A stretch of 33,748 nucleotides of DNA, taken from Holophagaceae bacterium (GTDB lineage: Bacteria; Acidobacteriota; Holophagae; Holophagales; Holophagaceae). The notes below the pieces were generated by a model. That model had not been told where the DNA came from and made no database searches. It worked only from the letters and a program-made list of their open reading frames with translations. Below, in pieces: positions 26,224 through 33,748 of this stretch. The stretch spans positions 1 through 33,748 of the forward strand of contig JANXXC010000027.1 of NCBI GenBank assembly GCA_025350765.1, written 5' to 3'. Position 1 is the first letter of the stretch, and every line of letters starts with the position of its first letter. The position numbers and the translations under genes are program-made.

Positions 26224-27135
26224 ATGGCCGTTCTTGCCTTGCTCATTCTCATCCTTGGCGCCATTGTCTGGCGCGTGCGCCGGAGCCTTGAGCCGGAATT
26301 ACGGATGCGGTTGTCCTTTATCCAATGGGGAGCGTTCGTCGTCGCCTTCCTATTGTTCCTGGGCTCCATGGCCCGGGTCGTGCAGCCCGGCAACGCCGGT
26401 GTCGTGGTGCTCTTCGGCAAAGTGAGCGACAGCGTTTTGCCCTCAGGCCTTCATTTCGTGAATCCCTTTTCCACCGTTGAGGAAATGGAAGTCCGCACCC
26501 GCTCCTACACCATGTCCGCCGTCCACAACGAAGGCGCCAAGAACGGCGATGATTCCATCTCCGTCATCACCAGCGACGGCCTCACCGTGAAACTGGACGC
26601 GACGGTGCTCTATGCCTTGGATCAATCCCGTTGTGCGGAAATCTACCGCACCCTTGGGCCCGATGTGGAGGATCGCATCATCCGTCCCGAAATCCGCACC
26701 GCCGTGCGGGACAGCGCCGCCACCTACAGCGCCACGGAGCTCTACACCTCCAAGCGCGCCCTCTACATCGAACAAGTCGCCAAGGCCCTCAAGCCCACCT
26801 TCGAAAAGCGGGGAATCCTCCTGGATCAGGTGCTGCTGCGCAATGTTCTGTTGCCGGATCAAATCACCAAAGCCATCAATGACAAGATCGCTGCGGACCA
26901 GGATGCTCAAAAAATGACCTACGTGCTCCTCAAGGAAAAGCAGGAAGCCGAGCGCAAGCGCATCGAGGCGGAAGGCCAAGCGAAGGCTCAATCCATCGTC
27001 AGCCAGAGCCTAACGCCTCAGATCCTGGAATATCAGCGAATCCAGGCCCTGCGCTACATCGGTGAAAAGGGAAACCTCATCATCAACGGCGGCGGCGGGG
27101 CGACGCCGCTGATTCAGGTGCCCAGCAAGAAGTAG
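26224..27135 (+). CDS. Prohibitin / SPFH (band 7) family membrane protein
   Basis: Two N-terminal hydrophobic segments, VVQPGNAGVVVLFGKVSDSVLPSGLHFVNPF, RALYIEQVAKALKPTFEKRGILLDQVLLRNVLLPDQITKAINDKIAADQ. Confidence 0.9.
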   Translation: MAVLALLILILGAIVWRVRRSLEPELRMRLSFIQWGAFVVAFLLFLGSMARVVQPGNAGVVVLFGKVSDSVLPSGLHFVNPFSTVEEMEVRTRSYTMSAVHNEGAKNGDDSISVITSDGLTVKLDATVLYALDQSRCAEIYRTLGPDVEDRIIRPEIRTAVRDSAATYSATELYTSKRALYIEQVAKALKPTFEKRGILLDQVLLRNVLLPDQITKAINDKIAADQDAQKMTYVLLKEKQEAERKRIEAEGQAKAQSIVSQSLTPQILEYQRIQALRYIGEKGNLIINGGGGATPLIQVPSKK

Positions 27136-27200
27136 ATCGAAAGGGCTATTCGGACAAAAATTTCGAATCTCTGGTGAACAAAGATAAGAGAACGAAAAAT

Positions 27201-27279
27201 AGCCACGGATTGCTCGGATTCACACGGATTTGTTTTCATGAGCTTTTGGAATCCGTGAAAATCCGGGAAATCCGTGGCT
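27201..27279. repeat. Intergenic inverted repeat with phased (CC)ACGGATT / AATCCGT(GG) units
   Basis: AGCCACGGATT(27201-27211)/AATCCGTGGCT(27269-27279); CGGATT(27215-27220)/AATCCG(27260-27265); ACGGATT(27224-27230)/AATCCGT(27250-27256). Confidence 0.85.
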
Positions 27280-27296
27280 CACATTTGTGCAGCGGC

Positions 27297-28550
27297 TTAT
27301 ATTTTCCGCAGCACCACGCACGCGTTGGTGCCGCCGAATCCAAAATTATTGTTCAGAGCCACGTCGCCGCTGAAGTCCGCTGCGACGTTCGCGGTGATGT
27401 TCAGGTCGCATTCGGGGTCCTGGTCCACGACGTTGATGGTGGGCGGGATCTTGCCGGTGTGGAGCGCCATGGCGGTGAAGATCGTCTCGATGCCGCGGGC
27501 GGCGCCCAGCAGATGGCCGGTCATGGACTTGGTGCTGCTCACCTTCAAATCCTTGGCGTGATCACCAAAAACGCCCTTGATGGCCATGCATTCCAGCTTG
27601 TCGCCCGCGGGCGTGGAGGTGCCATGGGCGTTGACGTAGCCGACAGCCGACGGCGACATTCCCGCGTCTTTCAGGGTGGCCCGCATCACGCGCATGGGGC
27701 CGTCACCATCCAGGCTGGGGCTGGTGATGTGGTGGGCGTCGCCGCTCATGCCGTAGCCTGCCACCTCCGCGTAGATCGTCGCGCCGCGCGCCTTCGCCAT
27801 CTCGTATTCTTCGAGCACCACGATGCCCGCGCCTTCGCCCATCACGAAGCCATCGCGGCCCATGTCGAAGGGACGGCTCGCTTTTTCCGGCTCATCATTT
27901 CGGGTGGAAAGCGCGCGCATGGCCGCGAAACCTCCCACACCCAGCTGGGTGATGACGCTGTCGGTGCCGCCCGCCACCATTCGGTCCGCGTAGCCGTGCA
28001 TGATGAGCCGCGAGGCATCTCCGATGGCATGGGTGCCCGTGGCGCAGGCTGTGGCCACCGCGCTGTTGGGGCCTTGCAAGCCGTGGCGGATGGACGCGAA
28101 CCCCGAGGCCAGGTTGATGATCAGGCTCGGGATGAAGAAAGGGCTGATGCGGCGCGGGCCGCGGTAGCCATTGGCTTCGTCCCAGATGGTGCTGAGGCCG
28201 CCGATGCCCGAGCCGATGAGGACGCCGAACATCTCCCGCTCGGCCTTCGACATCTCCTGGTCGGCGAATCCCGCATCGGTCATGGCTTCCAGCGTGGCGG
28301 CCATGGCGTACTGGATGAAAATATCCATCTTCTTCTGTTCTTTTTTGTCGATGAAGTCGTCGGGATTGAAGCCCTTCACTTGGCCCGCGATCTTGCAGGC
28401 GTAGTCGCTCACATCGAAGCGATCAATGGTGCCGATTCCCGATTTCCCCGCCAGCAAATTGGACCAGGTCTCGGCAACGGTGTTGCCACAGGGGTTGATG
28501 GCGCCCATGCCCGTGATGACGACGCGGCGGCGGCTGGTCTGCATGTTCAT
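27297..28550 (-). CDS. fabF: Beta-ketoacyl-ACP synthase II
   Basis: RRVVITGMGAINPCGNTVAETW, ATACATGTHAIGDA active-site Cys, NAHGTSTPAGD, STKSMTGHLLGAA, NNNFGFGGTNAC. Confidence 0.98.
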   Translation of the reverse strand: MNMQTSRRRVVITGMGAINPCGNTVAETWSNLLAGKSGIGTIDRFDVSDYACKIAGQVKGFNPDDFIDKKEQKKMDIFIQYAMAATLEAMTDAGFADQEMSKAEREMFGVLIGSGIGGLSTIWDEANGYRGPRRISPFFIPSLIINLASGFASIRHGLQGPNSAVATACATGTHAIGDASRLIMHGYADRMVAGGTDSVITQLGVGGFAAMRALSTRNDEPEKASRPFDMGRDGFVMGEGAGIVVLEEYEMAKARGATIYAEVAGYGMSGDAHHITSPSLDGDGPMRVMRATLKDAGMSPSAVGYVNAHGTSTPAGDKLECMAIKGVFGDHAKDLKVSSTKSMTGHLLGAARGIETIFTAMALHTGKIPPTINVVDQDPECDLNITANVAADFSGDVALNNNFGFGGTNACVVLRKI

Positions 28551-28602
28551 GGGGCTACCTCACGAGGATCAGTATCGCGGAATTATCGGGCTGCTTAAAG
28601 AA

Positions 28603-28635
28603 AAGCGCCGCAGGCTTCACAGCCATGCGGCGCTT
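28603..28635 (-). terminator. Intercistronic terminator/attenuator between acpP and fabF
   Basis: AAGCGCCGCA-GGCT-tcac-AGCC-a-TGCGGCGCTT: 14-bp stem with one bulged A and a tetraloop; on the transcribed (-) strand followed by TTCTTTAAG. Confidence 0.75.
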
Positions 28636-28654
28636 CATTGGAGGTGGAAAGAGA

Positions 28655-28894
28655 TCAGCCCTTGTGGTGCTTCTCGATGTAGGCGATGGCGTCGCCCACG
28701 GTGCGGATCTTCTCCTGCTCGCTCTCGGGGATCTCCAGGCCGAAGGCTTCTTCGATGGCCATGATGATTTCCACGGTGTCGAGACTGTCAGCGCCAAGGT
28801 CATCCACAAAGTTGCTGCCTTCGGAGATGGAATCTTCCGGTTTGGCGAGCTGCTCGGCGATGATCGCGATGACTTTTTTACGGATTTCGGCCAT
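28655..28894 (-). CDS. acpP: Acyl carrier protein
   Basis: 79 aa; DDLGADSLDTVEIIMAIEEAFGLEIPE with the DSL phosphopantetheine site. Confidence 0.98.
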   Translation of the reverse strand: MAEIRKKVIAIIAEQLAKPEDSISEGSNFVDDLGADSLDTVEIIMAIEEAFGLEIPESEQEKIRTVGDAIAYIEKHHKG

Positions 28895-29081
28895 TGGGTT
28901 CTCCTGGACTTGAACTTGAGGAGGCTATCACAGCCTGGCCGTTGCATCAAAACAACCTTTCCCTTCGGTCGCGTTGGCCCACATAAGGGGCCATAACGGA
29001 ATGATTAGAAAAGCGCTGCTCATTCCAAGCCAACTCCTAAGCCTTGGTTCCAAGAAAGCACCCCAGGAGGTAGCCTTTTCC

Positions 29082-30038
29082 ATGCCCCGCGCGCCCATGC
29101 TGGAAGAACCCGAAGGTGGCTGGCCCCTTGGCTGGGCCGCCTCTCTGAAGGAATTCCAGGTTCATCTCGCGGTGGAGCGGGGGCTTTCCCCCAATTCCGT
29201 TTCAGGCTATCTCTCGGACCTGCGCTTCCTCGCTGCCTGGGCGGTGGCGATCCCCTTGGCGCCCTCGGACTTGGACCGAGACCGCATCACGGCCTTCCTC
29301 GTTACGCAGCACGCCAACGGCAAGGCCCCTCGCAGCATCGCGCGGCTGTCCTCGGCCCTCCGGCAGTTCCTGGTCTTCATGCGCATGGAAGGCGCTGGCG
29401 CGGCGGGCCCCGAGGCCGTGGTAAGGCCCCCGCGCCCGCCGCGCATCTTGCCGAAGACCCTGAGTGAATCCCAGATCGAAGCCCTGTTGAATGCGCCGGA
29501 CCTGAACACGCCCTTGGGCGTTCGTGATCGCGCCTGGATGGAACTGCTCTACGCCTCGGGCCTTCGCGTTTCGGAACTCGCCACGCTATCGGGGTTGGGC
29601 GTGTTCCTAGACGAGGGCTTCGTCAAAGTCATGGGCAAGGGCCGCAAAGAGCGGCTCATTCCCTTTGGTGAGGGCGCTGAGCATTGGATCCGCCAGTGGC
29701 TCACGTTGAGGCCGGGATTCAAGCCCGATGGGGATGAACTCTTCGTGGGCCGAGGCGGCGAAGCCATGACCCGGCAGCATCTCTGGAGAATGCTGAAGGC
29801 CTACGCGGTGCAGGCAGGGATCCGACGGGAAGCCGTGAGCCCCCACGTCTTGCGCCACGCCTTCGCGACGCACCTGTTGGACCACGGCGCAGACCTGCGC
29901 GCCGTCCAGGCCATGCTCGGCCACGCCGACATCTCCACCACGCAGATCTACACCCACGTCCATCAGGCCCGGCTCCGGGCCCTGTACGACCGCATGCATC
30001 CGAGGGGCGAGCTACGAGGTACGAGGGATGAGGGTTGA
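29082..30038 (+). CDS. XerC/XerD-type tyrosine recombinase
   Basis: AGGAGG at 29065-29070 before ATG 29082; R/K/HxxR/H/Y residues in GLRVSELATLSG, KVMGKGRKERLIPFG, HVLRHAFATHLL, MLGHADISTTQIYTHV. Confidence 0.93.
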   Translation: MPRAPMLEEPEGGWPLGWAASLKEFQVHLAVERGLSPNSVSGYLSDLRFLAAWAVAIPLAPSDLDRDRITAFLVTQHANGKAPRSIARLSSALRQFLVFMRMEGAGAAGPEAVVRPPRPPRILPKTLSESQIEALLNAPDLNTPLGVRDRAWMELLYASGLRVSELATLSGLGVFLDEGFVKVMGKGRKERLIPFGEGAEHWIRQWLTLRPGFKPDGDELFVGRGGEAMTRQHLWRMLKAYAVQAGIRREAVSPHVLRHAFATHLLDHGADLRAVQAMLGHADISTTQIYTHVHQARLRALYDRMHPRGELRGTRDEG

Positions 30039-30146
30039 GGTTCAATTGGGATGCGGCCCTTTGGGCCGCATTTAATTTCTAGGTGCCCCAAGGGCGCCCC
30101 TGAATCACTCATCCCTCGCCCCTCATACCTCGCCACCTCATACCCG
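30003..30146. repeat. Intergenic inverted-repeat element of RCGAGGT/GAGGGATGAG units overlapping the xer gene 3' end
   Basis: gaggggcgagctacgaggtacgagggatgaggg versus cactcatccctcgcccctcatacctcgccacctcatacc (reverse-complement similarity). Confidence 0.6.
30051..30078 (+). terminator. Rho-independent-type terminator after the xer gene
   Basis: ATGCGGCCC-ttt-GGGCCGCAT followed by ttaattt. Confidence 0.8.
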
Positions 30147-30162
30147 TTACACCCTTTTTACA
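30145..30162 (+). promoter_or_regulatory. Candidate PHO box upstream of pstS
   Basis: cgTTACAcccttttTACA: TTACA direct repeat with 11-bp period (30147-30151 and 30158-30162), about 55 bp before the pstS start. Confidence 0.4.
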
Positions 30163-30217
30163 TGGAATCTCTACGGTGTTTCCCCGGGGCCGGGAAGGTG
30201 GAATCACGGAGGATTTC

Positions 30218-31066
30218 ATGAAGCTCAAGTCCACTTTTCTCAAGGCTGCCGCCCTCGCTTTCGCAGGTATCGCCGCCCAGGCCCAGACCGTCTCTGTCAT
30301 GGGCTCCACGGCTCTTGGCCCCATCGTCAAGCGGGCCGCTGAAGAATTCATGAAGCTCCATCCCGGCTTGAATATCGCCGTCAGCGGCGGCGGCTCCATG
30401 ACCGGCCTGAACCAAGTGGTGGCGGGCGGCTGCACCATCGGCATCTCGGATATCTACGCCACGCCCGACCAGGATAAGGCCGGCATCAAGAACCACAACA
30501 TCGTGGTGCAACCCTTTACCCTCATCACCCACCCCGGAGTGGGCGTGAAGAGCCTCAGCGCCCAGCAGGCTGAGTTCGTCTTCACAGGGAAAATCAGCAA
30601 TTGGAAAGAAGTCGGCGGCAAGGACCTGAAGATCGTCCGTGTCATCCGGCCTGAATCCAGCGGAACTCGCGCCGTGCAGAAGAAAGAGATCCTCCATGGC
30701 CAGGAATTCAGCAAGGATGTCTTGATCCAGGACTCCACGGGCGCGGTGGTCACCTCTGTCGCCACCACTCCGGGAGCCGTCTCCTTTGTGGAACTGGAAC
30801 ACCTGGAGAAGAACAAGGGCAAGGTCGCGGGCATCGCATACAACGGTGTGGAGTGTTCCAATGAGGCTGTGAAGAAGGGCAAATATCCCATCTTCTCCTT
30901 CGGCCACGCCTACACCAATCCCGCCAAGACCACGGATGCCGCCACCAAGAAGGCCGCCGATGAATTCGTGGCCTACCTCCTCAGCAAGGAATTCCAGGAT
31001 GGGTCCGTCCTCAAGGCCGGATACCTGCCCGTGAGCTACGTCAAATCCCTGAAGACCGATCTTTGA
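30218..31066 (+). CDS. pstS: Phosphate ABC transporter substrate-binding protein
   Basis: ggagg before ATG 30218; signal peptide MKLKSTFLKAAALAFAGIAAQAQ; VMGSTALGPIVKRAAEEF, SGGGSMTGLNQVVAG, RPESSGTRAV; followed by pstC/pstA. Confidence 0.94.
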   Translation: MKLKSTFLKAAALAFAGIAAQAQTVSVMGSTALGPIVKRAAEEFMKLHPGLNIAVSGGGSMTGLNQVVAGGCTIGISDIYATPDQDKAGIKNHNIVVQPFTLITHPGVGVKSLSAQQAEFVFTGKISNWKEVGGKDLKIVRVIRPESSGTRAVQKKEILHGQEFSKDVLIQDSTGAVVTSVATTPGAVSFVELEHLEKNKGKVAGIAYNGVECSNEAVKKGKYPIFSFGHAYTNPAKTTDAATKKAADEFVAYLLSKEFQDGSVLKAGYLPVSYVKSLKTDL

Positions 31067-31086
31067 TCCTCGCCATCAGGGCTTCC

Positions 31087-32064
31087 ATGGATCCCGCGGA
31101 GACCCGCCATTCCTTGCCCTCCAAGGGGCCAGGAAGCCTGCGGTTTCTGCTGGATCGAGGTGCCCATTCGCTGTTCCTGGCCTGCGCCTTGGTGGTGGTG
31201 GCCCTCATCGCGGGGATCCTGGTTTTCCTGTCCATGCGGGGGCTCGCGGCCTTCCTTCCTCTGGCGAGCAACACCGGCCGGGTGCTTTCGCTCCGGGAAG
31301 TTTTCCTGTCCGCGGATTGGGCGCCATCCTCAGATCGTTTCGGCATCCTCTCCTTCGTGGCCGGCAGCCTTTCCGTCACGGGCCTGGCCTTGCTGGTGGC
31401 CGCGCCCAGCGGCATCCTCACGGCGGTCTTCGTCACCCTGCTCGCGCCCGGCTGGATGAAGGCCCTCATGCGCCAGGTCATGGACCTGCTGGTGGGCATC
31501 CCGTCGGTGGTCTACGGCATCTTCGGCCTCACCTTCTTATTGCCCCTGGTGAGTTCCAAGTGGCTCCACGACAGTCCCGCCTCGGGTTTTCTCGTGGCGG
31601 CTTCCATCCTTACTGTGATGATCGTGCCCACCATCGTGAGCCTCAGCATGGACGCCTTCGAAGCCCTTCCCAAGACCTTGGATGAGGGCGCGCTGGCCTT
31701 GGGTTCCACGCGATGGCAGAGCATTTGGCGCGTACTCATTCCCGCCGCCCGCCCCCGCCTGATGACCGCGGTGGTGCTCGGCATGGGCCGCGCCATCGGC
31801 GAAGCCATGGCGGTGCAGATGGTCATCGGCAACAACCCCGCCTGGCTCTCCCTGGTCCGCGAGGCCACCGATCGCGCGCCGCTGATGCGCTTCCTGTTCA
31901 CGCCAGCGGCCACCCTGACTACCGAACTGGTCCAGGAGCTGCCCAACACCCCGGCGGGCTCGCCCTGGAACAACGTGCTCTTCGCCATGGGCCTGCTGCT
32001 CTACCTGATGACCATGGGGATCATCCTGGCCACGCGCCGCCTGGGTCAGCGAGGCTCCGCATGA
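31087..32064 (+). CDS. pstC: Phosphate ABC transporter permease PstC
   Basis: Multi-TM permease; DEGALALGSTRWQSIWRVLIPAARPRLMTAVVLGMGRAIGEAMAVQMV. Alternative TTG start 31063 would overlap the pstS stop. Confidence 0.92.
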   Translation: MDPAETRHSLPSKGPGSLRFLLDRGAHSLFLACALVVVALIAGILVFLSMRGLAAFLPLASNTGRVLSLREVFLSADWAPSSDRFGILSFVAGSLSVTGLALLVAAPSGILTAVFVTLLAPGWMKALMRQVMDLLVGIPSVVYGIFGLTFLLPLVSSKWLHDSPASGFLVAASILTVMIVPTIVSLSMDAFEALPKTLDEGALALGSTRWQSIWRVLIPAARPRLMTAVVLGMGRAIGEAMAVQMVIGNNPAWLSLVREATDRAPLMRFLFTPAATLTTELVQELPNTPAGSPWNNVLFAMGLLLYLMTMGIILATRRLGQRGSA

Positions 32065-32951
32065 GCAGCCCCACCCTCCGCCGCCCTGAGATGAGGCCCC
32101 GGGCCTCCGCCCGCATCGTGGACCGCCTCATGCGCGGCGTGCTTTGGGCCATCGCCCTTGGTTTCATCGTGGTCCTCGTCATCTTCGTGGGGGCCATCCT
32201 CAGGCAGGGCTGGCCGGTGCTGAATTGGGGCTTCTTCACGAAGATGCCCGAGACGCTGGATGCCGGTGGCGGGATCAAACCGGAGCTCTTCAACTCCATC
32301 TACCTGGTGGGCCTCTCCCTCGCCATCTCGCTACCCACGGGGATCGGCGCGGGAATCTACCTGGCGGAGTACGCGGGCCAGGGCAGGGTTTTGAGATTTT
32401 TCCGCCTTTGCATCGAGACCCTCGCCGGGACGCCCTCCATCGTTCTCGCGCTCTTTGGCATGATCGTGTTCGTGCAGACTTTGGGTTGGAGTTTTTCCAT
32501 CCGCGCCGGCGCTATGACCCTCGCTCTGTTGAACATCCCGATCATCACGCGGGTGACGGAAATGAGCCTGCGGGGCGTGCCTCAGGATCTGAAGGAAGCC
32601 AGCTACGGGCTAGGAGCCACCAAGCTGCAGACCATCCTCAAGGTGCTGCTGCCCTACTCCGCCACGGGCATCCTCACCGGCGTGGTGCTGACGGCGGGAA
32701 GGGCCTTCGGCGAAAGCGCCATCCTGGTCTTCACCGCCGGCACCAATGTCAGCTCCCATTTCCCGGATTTCCGCCTCACCTCCCCCGGCGAAACCTTGGC
32801 GGTGCACCTTTGGTACATCACCTCCGACGGCACCTTGCCCGATGCCCGTGAAATCGCCGCGGGGACCGCAGCCGCTATGATTCTCGTGCTGCTTTGTTTA
32901 AACCTTAGCGTGCGGTTACTCGATCACGGCATCCGCAAACGCACCCGCTAA
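32061..32951 (+). CDS. pstA: Phosphate ABC transporter permease PstA
   Basis: ATG 32061 overlaps pstC stop (ATGA); KEASYGLGATKLQTILKVLLPYSATGILTGVVLTAGRAFGESA. Confidence 0.94.
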   Translation: MSSPTLRRPEMRPRASARIVDRLMRGVLWAIALGFIVVLVIFVGAILRQGWPVLNWGFFTKMPETLDAGGGIKPELFNSIYLVGLSLAISLPTGIGAGIYLAEYAGQGRVLRFFRLCIETLAGTPSIVLALFGMIVFVQTLGWSFSIRAGAMTLALLNIPIITRVTEMSLRGVPQDLKEASYGLGATKLQTILKVLLPYSATGILTGVVLTAGRAFGESAILVFTAGTNVSSHFPDFRLTSPGETLAVHLWYITSDGTLPDAREIAAGTAAAMILVLLCLNLSVRLLDHGIRKRTR

Positions 32952-32959
32952 GAATTAGG

Positions 32960-33006
32960 GGCCGTTTCGGAAGGAGCAGTCCTTTTCTGATTGTTCCGTT
33001 ACGGCC
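32960..33006 (+). other. Intercistronic hairpin between pstA and pstB
   Basis: GGCCGTttCGGAA / TTCCGttACGGCC arms (11/13 complementary), with an internal AAGGA-gcag-TCCTT alternative hairpin. Confidence 0.55.
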
Positions 33007-33062
33007 ACAAATGCCCGCCCAGCCTCTGACACCATCAAGCAAACCTAGATCAAGGGCCTTTC

Positions 33063-33748
33063 ATGCTCACGACCGATTTCCAAGAAACCCAGCCGGTAAA
33101 GCTCCGGGCCAAAGGGCTGAATTTCAGCTACGGGGAAAAACAGGTCCTGGATGGCATCAGCATGGACATCTTCGCTGAGCGCGCCACGGCGATCATCGGT
33201 CCCTCGGGATGCGGCAAGAGCACCTTTCTGAAATGCTTCAACCGCATCCACGAAGTAAGCTCCGAAGTCCGCGTCACAGGCGATCTCCAAATAGATGGGG
33301 TGGACATTTTTCGCGGCGGCATCCATGAGGTGGAGCTGCGCCGCCGTGTGGGCATGGTGTTCCAGAAGCCGAATCCCTTTCCCAAATCCATCTACGAAAA
33401 TGTGGCCTTTGGGCCCAGGCTTTTCGGCGTCCGGAATCGCGCCACTCTGGATGGCATCGTGGAGGACAGCCTGCGCAAAGCGGCGTTGTGGGACGAGGTG
33501 AAGGACCGGCTGAAGGAGAGCGGCACCGGCATGAGCGGTGGTCAGCAGCAGCGCTTGTGCATCGCCCGTGCCCTGGCCGTGAACCCCGAAGTGCTGCTCA
33601 TGGACGAACCCTGTTCGGCCTTGGATCCCATCGCCACCGCCAAGATCGAAGAGCTGATCTTCGAGCTGAAAAAAGAATTCACCATCGTCATCGTGACCCA
33701 CAATATGCAGCAGGCCGCGCGCGCCTCGGATTACACCGCCTTTTTCTG
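33063..33748 (+). CDS. pstB: Phosphate ABC transporter ATP-binding protein PstB (3' truncated by window end)
   Basis: Translated by eye: [101 protein letters not shown]. Confidence 0.95.
   Translation, partial: MLTTDFQETQPVKLRAKGLNFSYGEKQVLDGISMDIFAERATAIIGPSGCGKSTFLKCFNRIHEVSSEVRVTGDLQIDGVDIFRGGIHEVELRRRVGMVFQKPNPFPKSIYENVAFGPRLFGVRNRATLDGIVEDSLRKAALWDEVKDRLKESGTGMSGGQQQRLCIARALAVNPEVLLMDEPCSALDPIATAKIEELIFELKKEFTIVIVTHNMQQAARASDYTAFF

Noticed and set aside
29082-30038. Tyrosine recombinase as an integrase of a mobile element carrying the kinase cluster
   Set aside because: It looks like a chromosomal XerC/D-type protein next to acpP and pst genes; no att repeats, tRNA or other mobile genes are seen, and it is separated from the kinases by uvrB, band-7, fabF and acpP.
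31713-32060. N-terminal extension of pstA in the ORF track
   Set aside because: It is out of frame within pstC; ATG 32061 in the ATGA overlap gives a normal PstA start.

Overview
33.7 kb GC-rich bacterial chromosomal window, possibly Acidobacteriota/Holophagae-like (inferred from the kinase architecture, not proven). Its centre (about 1.2-24 kb) is a signalling locus: seven paralogous transmembrane Ser/Thr protein kinases (K1-K7), each with an N-terminal Hanks-type kinase domain, one TM helix and a C-terminal TolB/PD40-like beta-propeller. Upstream are a secreted M64-type metallopeptidase and, divergently transcribed, an FHA-GAF-PP2C/SpoIIE-type phosphatase. A 129-aa protein of unknown function lies between K6 and K7. 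The propellers form two classes in the order A-B-B-A-B-B-A. Kinase subregions are shared between genes of different propeller class, which suggests mosaic evolution or gene conversion. The flanks are housekeeping: 5-formyl-THF cyclo-ligase, YhbY, UvrB, prohibitin/band-7, FabF, AcpP, XerC/D-like recombinase and pstSCAB (pstB truncated by the window end). Intergenic regions carry several families of inverted repeats built from short phased units, a strong acpP-fabF terminator hairpin, a candidate PHO box before pstS, and leaderless-type start contexts at K5 and K7. All calls come from reading the sequence and translations; no database search was run.
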